A DNA stretch of 9,618 nucleotides from JANRKF01 sp964519595 (GCA_964519595.1 CAZFJN010000056.1:1-9618); one strand, 5' to 3'; numbered from the stretch's first letter, positions 1 to 5,644 are shown. Numbers and translations: made by a program. Notes: generated by a model from the sequence alone, not told the origin.

Positions 1-1467
1 TACAAAATAAAGCGGCTTAAATCCATATCTTTTGCCAGTGATTTTAATTGTTCCTGCACATATGCGGAGTTGATGGTTACAGAAATATCAGGTTGCTCGC
101 TGGCTGTGAAGCTTAAATTTTCCAGCAATTTTTCCATGATAGTGTGCAAACGGCGTGCGCCAATATTTTCAACTTCCTTGTTAATGCGCGTTGCGATGCT
201 GGCTAATTCGCGCACACCATCATCAGTGAAATTTATAGACACTTTTTCGACCGCCAGTAATGCCGCATATTGTTTAGTAAGGCTGGCATCTGTTTCATTT
301 AATATTCTGATCATATCTGCTTCAGTAAGCGCGGCGAGTTCAACTCTTATCGGCAGACGACCTTGCAGTTCCGGCAGTAAATCAGAAGGCTTTGCCATGT
401 GAAAAGCGCCGGAAGCGATAAATAATATATGGTCAGTATCAACCGGACCATATTTAGTTGCAACTGTTGTTCCCTCAATCAGCGGCAACAGATCACGTTG
501 CACGCCTTCGCGGCTTACATCGCCGCCTTTTAGATCACTGCGCGTGGTTATTTTATCTATTTCATCAAGAAACACTATGCCGTTATTCTCAACGGCGTGA
601 ATAGCGTCGATAACCAGAGCATCCTGATCAATCAGCTTCTCACTTTCCTCGCCAAGCAGCATTTCTCGCGCAACTTTCACTGTCAGGCGTTTTGATTTAG
701 AACGACTGCCGATTGCTTTGCCGATAATTTCCGTGACATTTATCATGCCGACATGACCGCCGGACATTCCAGGAATATCAAAATTGGAAATAGAAGGACC
801 GTTATCGGGAACTTCAATATCTATTTCCTTATCTTCAATTTCGCCGCTATGTAGCTTCTCGCGGAACTTAGCGCGTGTGTCAGGACTTGCTGATTCTCCA
901 ACCAGCGCGTTGAGCAGTTTTTCTTCAACCAGAGCTTCAGCGCGTTCTTTTACCTCTCTTAGTTTTTCCGAGCGGATCATGCGTACGGCAATTTCTACCA
1001 GATCGCGAATAATCGAATCAACATCACGGCCGACATAGCCTACTTCCGTGAATTTTGTCGCCTCAACCTTGATAAAAGGCGCTTTGGCAAGCTTGGCCAG
1101 CCTTCGGGCGATTTCAGTTTTACCGCAGCCGGTAGGGCCGACCATCAGGATATTTTTTGGCACAATTTCTTCATGCATTATTCCGGTAATTTGCGCGCGC
1201 CGCCAGCGGTTTCTAAGGGCGATTGCCACGGCTTTTTTGGCATCATTCTGGCCAATTATATAGCGGTCAAGTTCAGCAACTATTTCCCGAGGAGTAAGCG
1301 CAGAAGGAGTAAGAGCGGAAGGATTAAGAGNNNNNNNNNNNNNNNNNNNNNNNNNNNNNNNNNNNNNNNNNNNNNNNNNNNNNNNNNNNNNNNNNNNNNN
1401 NNNNNNNNNNNNNNNNNNNNNNNNNNNNNNTAAGAGCGGAAGGATTAAGAGAAGAAGTAATTGTCAT
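1..1467 (-). CDS. hslU: ATP-dependent protease ATPase subunit HslU (ClpY), interrupted by a 100-N gap
   Basis: AAA+ unfoldase of the cytoplasmic HslVU protease. It unfolds substrates and threads them into the HslV chamber. Visible in order on the minus strand: TPREIVAELDRYIIGQ near the N-terminus, Walker A GPTGCGKT (about 1117-1140), the pore loop GYVGRD, an intermediate domain, Walker B VFLDEIDK (about 552-575), the sensor/second-region run ASGAFHMAKPSDLLPELQGR, GARRLH, and the C-terminal tail DLSRFIL that docks into HslV. The frame is open without a break from 1328 to 3. Only the first two bases of the stop (TA-) are inside the window. The ATG at 1467 is chosen because it follows hslV by 20 bases and reads MTITSSLNPSAL into the gap; its ribosome site is weak (purine-rich AAAGATAAAG). 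The N-terminus is longer than usual, with NPSAL/TPSAL repeats before TPREIV. If the gap is only an unmerged overlap, the protein would be 448 residues against about 435-443 for the family. Identity is certain; the N-terminal length is not. Confidence 0.97.
1296..1449 (-). repeat. 15-bp in-frame tandem repeat coding for NPSAL/TPSAL in HslU
   Basis: Left of the gap, two adjacent 15-bp units read on the minus strand as NPSAL (1325-1311) and TPSAL (1310-1296). Right of the gap, one more NPSAL unit (1446-1432) follows MTITSSL. The unit length is a multiple of 3, so a change in copy number keeps the reading frame. The true copy number is hidden by the N run. Ordinary HslU proteins have only a few residues between the start and the (S/T)PREIV motif, so the array is an insertion in a flexible N-terminal stretch. 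Confidence 0.85.
1331..1430. other. Assembly gap (100 N) inside the hslU 5' coding region
   Basis: There are exactly 100 N. The same 21 bases lie directly on both sides (1310-1330 and 1431-1451). The codon phase on the two sides requires a missing length divisible by 3, or a negative value if the ends overlap. One hundred is not divisible by 3, so the run is a placeholder of arbitrary length. If the 15-bp repeat simply continues, the missing length should be 9 + 15n bases, or the two ends should overlap. Confidence 0.95.
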
Positions 1468-1487
1468 AAGTTCTTTATCTTTTCTTT

Positions 1488-2036
1488 TTATATTTTTTCT
1501 ATAGTTATATTCTCATTAGTATATACGCAAATATCAGCAGCGATTTTCATAGCGCGGCGAACTATATCCTCAGCAGATAATCCGGCAATATCTTTAAGCG
1601 CGCGCGCGGCGGAGAGAGCATACATTCCTCCTGAGCCAATTCCGATAATTCCATCTTCCGGTTCCAACACATCACCAGTTCCGGAAAGAATCAGCGAGGT
1701 GGTCGCATCAGCAACCGCCATCATTGCCTCAAGACGACGCAGATAACGATCAGTTCGCCAGTCTTTGGCCAGCTCCACGCAGGCGCGAGTAAGTTGCCCC
1801 GGATGTTTTTCCAGCTTTGCTTCCAGACGTTCAAATAAAGTGAAAGCATCGGCAGTTGCGCCGGCAAATCCGGCTATTATTGTATCGTTAGCCAGACGGC
1901 GGACTTTTTTTGCGCTGGATTTTATTATTGTAGCACCTAGAGATACTTGACCATCTCCGGCCAGCACGGTTTTTCCATCTTTACGCACGCAAAGAATGGT
2001 TGTTCCGTACCATAAGTTAGGGTTTGTATGTTCCAT
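1488..2036 (-). CDS. hslV: ATP-dependent protease proteolytic subunit HslV (ClpQ)
   Basis: N-terminal-nucleophile threonine peptidase. Two hexameric rings form the proteolytic core that works with HslU in the cytoplasm. The protein has 182 residues. The catalytic threonine should be Thr12, in the context YGTTILCVRK, so an 11-residue leader must be removed to expose it. In mature numbering Asp17 (GDGQVSLG) and Lys33 (SSAKKVRRL) are in place, both expected active-site residues. GFAGATADAFTLFERLE, AKDWRTDR, IGSGGMYA and ICVYTNENITIE are family signatures. The start at 2036 is supported by a strong ribosome site, AAGGAG at 2041-2046, four bases upstream. It is the first gene of hslVU; hslU starts 20 bases after the stop, so the two are surely co-transcribed. 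A heat-shock-type promoter candidate lies just upstream. Confidence 0.98.
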   Translation of the reverse strand: MEHTNPNLWYGTTILCVRKDGKTVLAGDGQVSLGATIIKSSAKKVRRLANDTIIAGFAGATADAFTLFERLEAKLEKHPGQLTRACVELAKDWRTDRYLRRLEAMMAVADATTSLILSGTGDVLEPEDGIIGIGSGGMYALSAARALKDIAGLSAEDIVRRAMKIAADICVYTNENITIEKI

Positions 2037-2058
2037 AAATCTCCTTTGAAACTTGAAT

Positions 2059-2086
2059 AGATGGTGTATTTTTACAAAAATACAAG
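2059..2086 (-). promoter_or_regulatory. Candidate sigma-32 (RpoH) heat-shock promoter of hslVU
   Basis: On the minus strand, CTTGTA (2086-2081) and CACCATCT (2066-2059) are separated by 14 bases. The known sigma-32 consensus is CTTGAA, then 13-17 bases, then CCCCATNT. The -10 element matches at every fixed position but one, and the -35 element has CTTG plus the final A. Transcription would start near 2052, giving a leader of about 16 bases that still includes the AAGGAG ribosome site. hslVU is a classic heat-shock operon, which makes the match more believable. A weaker sigma-70 reading (TTGTAT, 18 bases, TCTATT) overlaps it. This is prediction from pattern only. Confidence 0.5.
2065..2084. 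repeat. 20-bp palindrome within the hslV promoter region
   Basis: TGTATTTTT (2065-2073) and AAAAATACA (2076-2084) are perfect 9-base inverted arms around two central bases. It fills the spacer of the candidate promoter and overlaps its -35 element, where a repressor could sit. It does not resemble the CIRCE element (TTAGCACTC-N9-GAGTGCTAA). It is all A/T except the outer G/C pair, so a weak RNA hairpin is also possible. The function is unknown. Confidence 0.5.
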
Positions 2087-2087
2087 C

Positions 2088-2138
2088 CTAATACTGTCTA
2101 ATACTGTCTAATTATTGCCTAATACTGCCTAATACTTG
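2088..2138. repeat. Five tandem copies of a 10-bp unit (CTAATACTGT-like)
   Basis: The units are CTAATACTGT (2088-2097), CTAATACTGT (2098-2107), CTAATTATTGC (2108-2118), CTAATACTGC (2119-2128) and CTAATACTTG (2129-2138). The spacing is about one DNA helical turn, and the array ends just upstream of the hslV promoter candidate. It could be a set of protein sites in phase on the helix or a slippage product; the sequence does not tell. Confidence 0.8.
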
Positions 2139-2184
2139 TAGATAGTGGATTTTTTTGTTACTATCAGAGTTCATAATATAAATT

Positions 2185-2217
2185 TCAGCTAAATCTCAGC
2201 TAAATCTCAGCTAAATT
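2185..2217. repeat. Three tandem copies of an 11-bp unit (TCAGCTAAATC)
   Basis: The units at 2185-2195, 2196-2206 and 2207-2217 are identical except for the last base of the third. The unit is unrelated in sequence to the neighbouring 10-bp array. The stretch AAATCTCAGCT, which occurs twice in it (2191-2201 and 2202-2212), is the exact reverse complement of AGCTGAGATTT at 2244-2254. An RNA transcribed on the plus strand could therefore pair either copy with that downstream arm. Confidence 0.8.
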
Positions 2218-2254
2218 TCCAATGAATTTCAGTTGGTTTTTTCAGCTGAGATTT
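2202..2254. repeat. Perfect 11-bp inverted repeat in the hisB leader
   Basis: The left arm AAATCTCAGCT (2202-2212) and right arm AGCTGAGATTT (2244-2254) flank 31 bases. A second copy of the left arm at 2191-2201 competes for the same right arm. The right arm runs into a short T stretch (2252-2256), loosely terminator-like on the plus strand, but the stem has few G/C pairs. If hisB transcription starts downstream of it, it is DNA-level structure only. Confidence 0.45.
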
Positions 2255-2260
2255 TTCATG

Positions 2261-2304
2261 ATAATCATTTGACAATCATTTTATAATCAGTTGATAAGCA
2301 GTGT
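2261..2304. repeat. Degenerate 11-bp tandem repeat (ATAATCATTTG-like) ahead of hisB
   Basis: The units are ATAATCATTTG (2261-2271), ACAATCATTTT (2272-2282), ATAATCAGTTG (2283-2293) and a weaker ATAAGCAGTGT (2294-2304). The array ends 10 bases before the hisB start. It contains TTGACA and TATAAT strings, but they are only 7 bases apart and so are not a normal promoter pair. This is the third distinct short-period array in the same 278-base spacer. Confidence 0.6.
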
Positions 2305-2314
2305 CGTGGTATTT

Positions 2315-2920
2315 ATGCGTAAAGCGAAAATTGAAAGAACAACTAAGGAAACCTCTATTTTTGTTGAGATTAATCTTGATGGTAGCGGTTTATATGAAAT
2401 AAATACCGGAATTGGTTTTTTAGATCATATGCTGGAACAGCTCTCGCGCCATAGTCTGATAGATTTAAAAGTCACTGCCAAGGGTGATTTGCATATTGAT
2501 CAGCATCACACAACGGAAGATACTGGAATTGCCATTGGCGAGGCAGTAAGCCAGGCCTTAGGCGAGCGCAAGGGCATTACGCGCTATGCCAGCGCTTATG
2601 TGCCAATGGATGAAACACTCTCACGCGTGGCGCTTGATATTTCCGGACGGCCTTATTTTGTCTGGAAGGTTGAGTTTTCAAAACCTAAGCTTGGTGAAAT
2701 GGATACTGAGCTGTTCAGAGAATGGTTTCAGGCTTTTGCTTTTTCTTCCGGAATGACTCTGCATATTGAAAATCTCTACGGCGTGAATAATCATCATATT
2801 GTTGAATCATGCTATAAGGGTCTAGCTCGTTCTTTGCGGGAAGCGGTAACAATAGATGCGCGTAAGGCGGACGCTATTCCTTCGACCAAAGGCTCTCTGG
2901 GCGGAGTTAAACATGTTTAA
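2315..2920 (+). CDS. hisB: Imidazoleglycerol-phosphate dehydratase HisB
   Basis: Cytoplasmic enzyme of histidine synthesis that dehydrates imidazole-glycerol phosphate to imidazole-acetol phosphate. The protein has 201 residues, the usual size of the single-function form without a phosphatase domain. The duplicated metal-binding pattern is intact: LDHMLEQLSRH (His38, His46), QHHTTEDTG (His64, His65, Glu68) and NNHHIVESCYKGLARS (His160, His161, Glu164), followed by STKGSLGG near the end. The ATG at 2315 (MRKAKIERTTKET) is chosen because family members begin at this point. A TTG eight codons upstream (2291) would add residues with no family counterpart. There is no clear ribosome site before 2315. 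Its last 8 bases overlap the next gene, so this is the first cistron of a tightly coupled histidine cluster divergent from hslV. Confidence 0.97.
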   Translation: MRKAKIERTTKETSIFVEINLDGSGLYEINTGIGFLDHMLEQLSRHSLIDLKVTAKGDLHIDQHHTTEDTGIAIGEAVSQALGERKGITRYASAYVPMDETLSRVALDISGRPYFVWKVEFSKPKLGEMDTELFREWFQAFAFSSGMTLHIENLYGVNNHHIVESCYKGLARSLREAVTIDARKADAIPSTKGSLGGVKHV

Positions 2921-3302
2921 TGGCTTAAAGCTCTATACGGTTCACAATCAGCAAGGCGGCAGAGATGCGCTGGAAAATCCGGTTTTTCTGCGCGAAGGAT
3001 TCAACTGGGCGGCGTTTTTATTCACCTTCATCTGGGCGCTTTATCAGCGTTTGTGGAGCTTAGCTTTAGCGATTTTTGTTGCTAATATAGCGGTTGTATC
3101 GCTGGTCAAATATGGTTTGCTTAATGAATTTTCCGGCGGTGTTGTGCAGCTTGCTTTGCAGATCATAGTTGGTTTTCATGCTAATGATTTCCTGCGCGCG
3201 CGGATGAAGAGCAGCGGCTATATTTTTCAGGACATAGTAAGCGGCGATTCATTATTGCGCGCCAAGCAGCGCTATTTTGACCGTCTGGCAGCGGAAATAT
3301 GA
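2913..3302 (+). CDS. DUF2628 family small membrane protein in the his cluster
   Basis: A 129-residue protein of unknown function that fits the DUF2628 family. The family pattern of an N-terminal YTVH stretch, REGFNWAAFLFTFIWALYQR and later GFHANDFLRARMKSSGY can be seen. Hydrophobic stretches are at about 32-43, 49-67 and 76-88, so it probably lies in the inner membrane, with a short polar N-terminus and a charged C-terminal tail (about 92-129). The ATG at 2913 overlaps the hisB stop by 8 bases and has GGAG at 2903-2906 at good spacing. An out-of-frame extension to 2856 would lie wholly inside hisB and is unlikely. Its stop overlaps the hisH start (ATGA). From recall, DUF2628 genes between hisB and hisH are common in alphaproteobacteria. 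No role in histidine synthesis is known to me, so coupling may serve expression only. Confidence 0.85.
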   Translation: MFNGLKLYTVHNQQGGRDALENPVFLREGFNWAAFLFTFIWALYQRLWSLALAIFVANIAVVSLVKYGLLNEFSGGVVQLALQIIVGFHANDFLRARMKSSGYIFQDIVSGDSLLRAKQRYFDRLAAEI

Positions 3303-3976
3303 GCAACATTGTAATAATTGATTATGGTTCTGGAAATTTACGTTCAGTAGCCAAGGCCTTTGAGCATGTTGTTTCATCATCAAGGCGAGTTGTAGTCAGC
3401 GCAAATCCTGCTGACCTTGTTATGGCAAGTCACATAATATTACCAGGAGTTGGCGCTTATGGCGATTGTATGCGCGGACTTTCCGCCATTTCCGGAATGC
3501 TCGATATGCTTAATGAGCAGGTTGTTGTTAAGAAGAGAAATTTTCTGGGAATTTGCGTAGGAATGCAGATGATGTTCGAGCGCGGTTTTGAACATGGCGA
3601 ACATCGTGGCCTCGGCTGGCTTAAGGGAGATGTTGTTTATTTAAAACAAGCGGCGAATGTGCCAGCAAAAGCAAGCGTCGTAGGCAGTGGAACAATCAAC
3701 GATCACGCGGCGCTTAAAATACCGCATATTGGCTGGAACAATCTGCTGCTGCAGCGAGATCATCCGGTAGTAAAAAACCTGCCAGATGGCGAACATGTTT
3801 ATTTTGTACATAGCTATTACGCGCAGGCGGTGGCTGATAATATCATTGCCAGCACTGATTATGGCGCATTGATAGCCGCTCTGGTCGCGCATGAAAACAT
3901 GCTGGGAATGCAGTTTCATCCGGAAAAAAGCCAACAAGCCGGACTTAAGCTGCTGAAAAACTTTGTAGAAAGTTAG
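3299..3976 (+). CDS. hisH: Imidazole glycerol phosphate synthase glutaminase subunit HisH
   Basis: Class I glutamine amidotransferase. It releases ammonia from glutamine and channels it to HisF, which makes imidazole-glycerol phosphate (the HisB substrate) and AICAR. The protein has 225 residues, slightly longer than the usual 200-216; the extra length is in a loop at about 117-137. The catalytic triad is visible: Cys86 in FLGICVGMQ, and His207 and Glu209 in GMQFHPEKSQ. IIDYGSGNLRSV at the start, ILPGVGAYG, IPHIGWN and YFVHSYYA are further family marks. The start ATG at 3299 overlaps the preceding stop in an ATGA, with GCGGAAAT as a modest ribosome site. The partner genes hisF and hisA, which usually follow, are absent here: secE comes next after a 133-base spacer. 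They are presumably elsewhere in the genome. Confidence 0.97.
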   Translation: MSNIVIIDYGSGNLRSVAKAFEHVVSSSRRVVVSANPADLVMASHIILPGVGAYGDCMRGLSAISGMLDMLNEQVVVKKRNFLGICVGMQMMFERGFEHGEHRGLGWLKGDVVYLKQAANVPAKASVVGSGTINDHAALKIPHIGWNNLLLQRDHPVVKNLPDGEHVYFVHSYYAQAVADNIIASTDYGALIAALVAHENMLGMQFHPEKSQQAGLKLLKNFVES

Positions 3977-4109
3977 TTGATGTCAATAGCTTAGCTAATG
4001 ATATACAATCATCACAATATGATTGCAAAATAATAGCAAAACGCTTGCTTTTACTGTCATATTGATTTAACAATCGCTCCTTCCCCCTTATTTTAGAAAA
4101 GAGACGAAC
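3977..4109 (+). other. Spacer between hisH and secE; no gene or tRNA seen
   Basis: AT-rich, with no coding signal. A 7-bp stem CAATCAT/ATGATTG (4006-4012 and 4019-4025) and a 5-bp stem AGCAA/TTGCT followed by a few T (4035-4052) are present, but both are too weak to call a terminator. The tRNA-Trp gene that often precedes secE in proteobacteria is not here. A secE promoter must lie here or upstream; TTGCTT (4045-4050) with TAACAA (4068-4073) at 17 bases is only a faint candidate. Confidence 0.5.
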
Positions 4110-4292
4110 ATGACGCCAGCGAAATTTGTCCGAGAAGTACGCAGTGAAGTGAGCAAGATAAACTGGCCAAGCCGCAAGGAGACTACGGTTTCCACCATTA
4201 TGGTTTTGCTGCTTGGCACAATAGCGGCAGTTTTTTTTGTGTTAGTTGATTTCACAATCGGCCATTTGGTAAATGCCATTTTAGGGCTTTGA
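4110..4292 (+). CDS. secE: Preprotein translocase subunit SecE
   Basis: Small essential clamp of the SecYEG channel in the inner membrane. The 60-residue protein is of the short single-span type. A cytoplasmic amphipathic segment FVREVRSEVSKINWPSRKET (6-25) carries the family motif WPSRKE, and is followed by one membrane helix (about 28-46, ILLG-like region MVLLLGTIAAVFFVLVDF) and a short tail. The ATG at 4110 is natural for the family; AGAGACGA ahead of it is a weak ribosome site. secE leads nusG, the almost universal bacterial order. The last 12 bases, including the stop, are duplicated directly downstream. Confidence 0.96.
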   Translation: MTPAKFVREVRSEVSKINWPSRKETTVSTIMVLLLGTIAAVFFVLVDFTIGHLVNAILGL

Positions 4293-4316
4293 TTAGGGCT
4301 TTGATTGGGAATTCGA
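4281..4316 (+). repeat. 12-bp tandem duplication at the secE stop codon
   Basis: TTAGGGCTTTGA occurs at 4281-4292 (the end of secE, TGA included) and again at 4293-4304, with a decayed third copy TTGGGAATTCGA at 4305-4316. Copy one codes for the last residues LGL and the stop. The extra copies are non-coding in secE. They look like a slippage duplication that lengthened the secE-nusG spacer. Confidence 0.7.
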
Positions 4317-4339
4317 TTATATTTATTTGATTATATTGA
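4312..4339 (+). repeat. 14-bp near-perfect tandem repeat in the nusG leader
   Basis: TTCGATTATATTTA (4312-4325) and TTTGATTATATTGA (4326-4339) agree at 12 of 14 positions. It partly overlaps the decayed 12-bp unit upstream. AT-rich; probably another local duplication. No regulatory role can be inferred. Confidence 0.55.
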
Positions 4340-4370
4340 TAGAAAAAATAACAAGGAGAGAGAGCAGCTT

Positions 4371-4916
4371 ATGGCGCAGCGTTGGTATATAGTACAAGCT
4401 CATTCAGGATTTGAAAAGAAAGTAGCGGCGGCGGTTAAAGAGCAGGCTGTGCAGAAAGGCCTTTCTTCATTGATTGAAGAGGTGGTTGTTCCTGCTGAAG
4501 AAGTTACTGAATTGCGGCGTGGCAAAAAGGTGCAAGCGGAACGTAAATTTTTTCCCGGCTATTTGCTGGTGAAAATGGAATTAACAGATGCTACCTGGCA
4601 CATGGTGAAAAACACTCCAAAGGTCAATGGATTTTTAGGCGGTGGCAAAGGTGGTCGTCCTGTTCCAATTACTGAAAAAGAAGCTGAGGCGATTTTCGCG
4701 CAGGTTCGTGACGGCGTTGCTCCTTCGCGTTCTTCAATTGTCTTTGAAGTTGGCGAACAAGTTAAAATTACCGAAGGTCCGTTCGATTCGTTTGTTGGCA
4801 TTATTGAAGATGTTGATGAAGAAAAGCAGCGTGTAAAAGTTTCTGTATCTATATTTGGCCGTGCTACGCCGGTTGATTTGGAATATGGTCAGGTTCAGAA
4901 GGTTGTTGCTGCTTGA
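4371..4916 (+). CDS. nusG: Transcription termination/antitermination protein NusG
   Basis: Elongation factor that binds the clamp of RNA polymerase (RpoC/RpoB). It can also link to Rho or ribosomal protein S10. The protein has 181 residues. The NGN domain covers about 5-113 (RWYIVQAHSGFEKKVA, RKFFPGYLLVKMELTDATWHMVKNTP, VNGFLGG, ITEKEAEAIF). The KOW domain covers about 127-175 (GEQVKITEGPFDSFVGIIEDVD, then VSVSIFGRATPVDLEYGQVQKV). The ATG at 4371 is chosen because the family starts just before WYIVQ; AAGGAG (4353-4358) lies 12 bases upstream within a GAGAGAGAG run. An in-frame TTG at 4305 would add 22 residues without family support. Unusually, rplK does not follow: the TGA at 4914-4916 abuts the stop of the opposing rlmB gene. 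Confidence 0.97.
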   Translation: MAQRWYIVQAHSGFEKKVAAAVKEQAVQKGLSSLIEEVVVPAEEVTELRRGKKVQAERKFFPGYLLVKMELTDATWHMVKNTPKVNGFLGGGKGGRPVPITEKEAEAIFAQVRDGVAPSRSSIVFEVGEQVKITEGPFDSFVGIIEDVDEEKQRVKVSVSIFGRATPVDLEYGQVQKVVAA

Positions 4917-5633
4917 TCAGATGCTCTGGCGCGGAACGTTTTTAAATAGTTCGTACATTGCGATTGCCGCGGCGTTTGAGACGTTGAGGCTTTCCATTTT
5001 TTCTGATATTGGAATGTTGAGCATAATATCACAATGCTCAGCGGTAAGGCGACGCAAGCCTTTTCCTTCTGCGCCAAGTACCAGAGCGGTTTTAGTGCTA
5101 AATTCAGTGGCGCTTATTTCTTTCGTCGCGTTTTTGTCAAATCCATATATCCAGTAGCCGGCTTTTTTCAATTGCCCAATTGCCTGGACAAGATTGCCAA
5201 CCATTATATAAGGCACAATATCCACTGCGCCGCTTGCCGATTTAGCCATGATGCCAGATTCAGGCGGCGCGTTGCGGCTGGTGGTTATAATGGCGGCGAT
5301 GTTAAAAGCAGCGGCCGTTCGCAAGATAGCGCCGACATTATGCGGATCTGTAACCTGATCGAGAATAATTACCGCCTGCGCTTTTTTGTCGCTGACATTG
5401 CTGATGAAATCAGCAAGATCCGGCTGCGCCAGCATTTCGCATTCAATAGCTATGCCCTGATGAACGCTGCCAGCAGGTAATAGAGATTCAATTTTCCGGT
5501 TGTCAACCAGCTGGAGATTTTTGAACTTTAATTCCAGCTCGTCCTGCGTCTGCTTACTTATCAGAACACGCTTAATTTTCCGCATCGGATTGCCAAGAGC
5601 GGCAAGACAAGCGTGAGTTCCAAAAATAAACAT
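4917..5633 (-). CDS. rlmB: 23S rRNA (guanosine(2251)-2'-O)-methyltransferase RlmB, SpoU/TrmH family
   Basis: Uses S-adenosylmethionine to methylate the 2'-OH of a guanosine in the ribosomal P-loop of 23S rRNA. The protein has 238 residues. An N-terminal RNA-binding SpoU substrate-binding domain spans about 1-70 (FGTHACLAALGNPMRKI). The knotted SpoU domain has motif 1 LDQVTDPHNVGAILRTAAAF (Asn99, Arg105), motif 2 ALVLGAEGKGLRRL (Glu189) and motif 3 NIPISEKMESLNVSNAAAIA (Asn217). The assignment to RlmB rather than a tRNA methylase such as TrmH rests on the overall N-domain plus catalytic pattern and is likely but not proven. The start at 5633 fits the family, which begins just before the YG/FG-HA motif. 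Only 11 bases separate it from the rpoC stop, with no terminator seen, so read-through from rpoC probably expresses it. Confidence 0.9.
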   Translation of the reverse strand: MFIFGTHACLAALGNPMRKIKRVLISKQTQDELELKFKNLQLVDNRKIESLLPAGSVHQGIAIECEMLAQPDLADFISNVSDKKAQAVIILDQVTDPHNVGAILRTAAAFNIAAIITTSRNAPPESGIMAKSASGAVDIVPYIMVGNLVQAIGQLKKAGYWIYGFDKNATKEISATEFSTKTALVLGAEGKGLRRLTAEHCDIMLNIPISEKMESLNVSNAAAIAMYELFKNVPRQSI

Positions 5634-5644
5634 CCTTATCTGCT

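Noticed and set aside
784..1263. Plus-strand open frames over hslU (and similar ones over rpoC and rlmB)
   Set aside because: They are low-complexity, Ser/Arg-rich shadows of conserved minus-strand genes with no recognisable domain or ribosome site.
2269..2287. TTGACA and TATAAT as a hisB promoter
   Set aside because: Only 7 bases separate them; a working sigma-70 pair needs about 16-18. The strings fall out of the 11-bp repeat.
2291..2314. TTG start giving hisB eight extra residues
   Set aside because: The extra residues have no family counterpart; the ATG at 2315 begins the typical MR-A-IER stretch.
2856..2912. Upstream extension of the DUF2628 gene inside hisB
   Set aside because: It is out of frame within conserved hisB codons; the ATG at 2913 has a good ribosome site and matches the family N-terminus.
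4006..4052. Intrinsic terminator after hisH
   Set aside because: The stems are 5-7 bp, AT-rich and lack a proper T-run, so they are too weak to call.
4305..4370. TTG start giving nusG 22 extra residues
   Set aside because: The extension lies in the repeat-derived spacer, and NusG proteins start just before WYIVQ; the ATG at 4371 has AAGGAG upstream.
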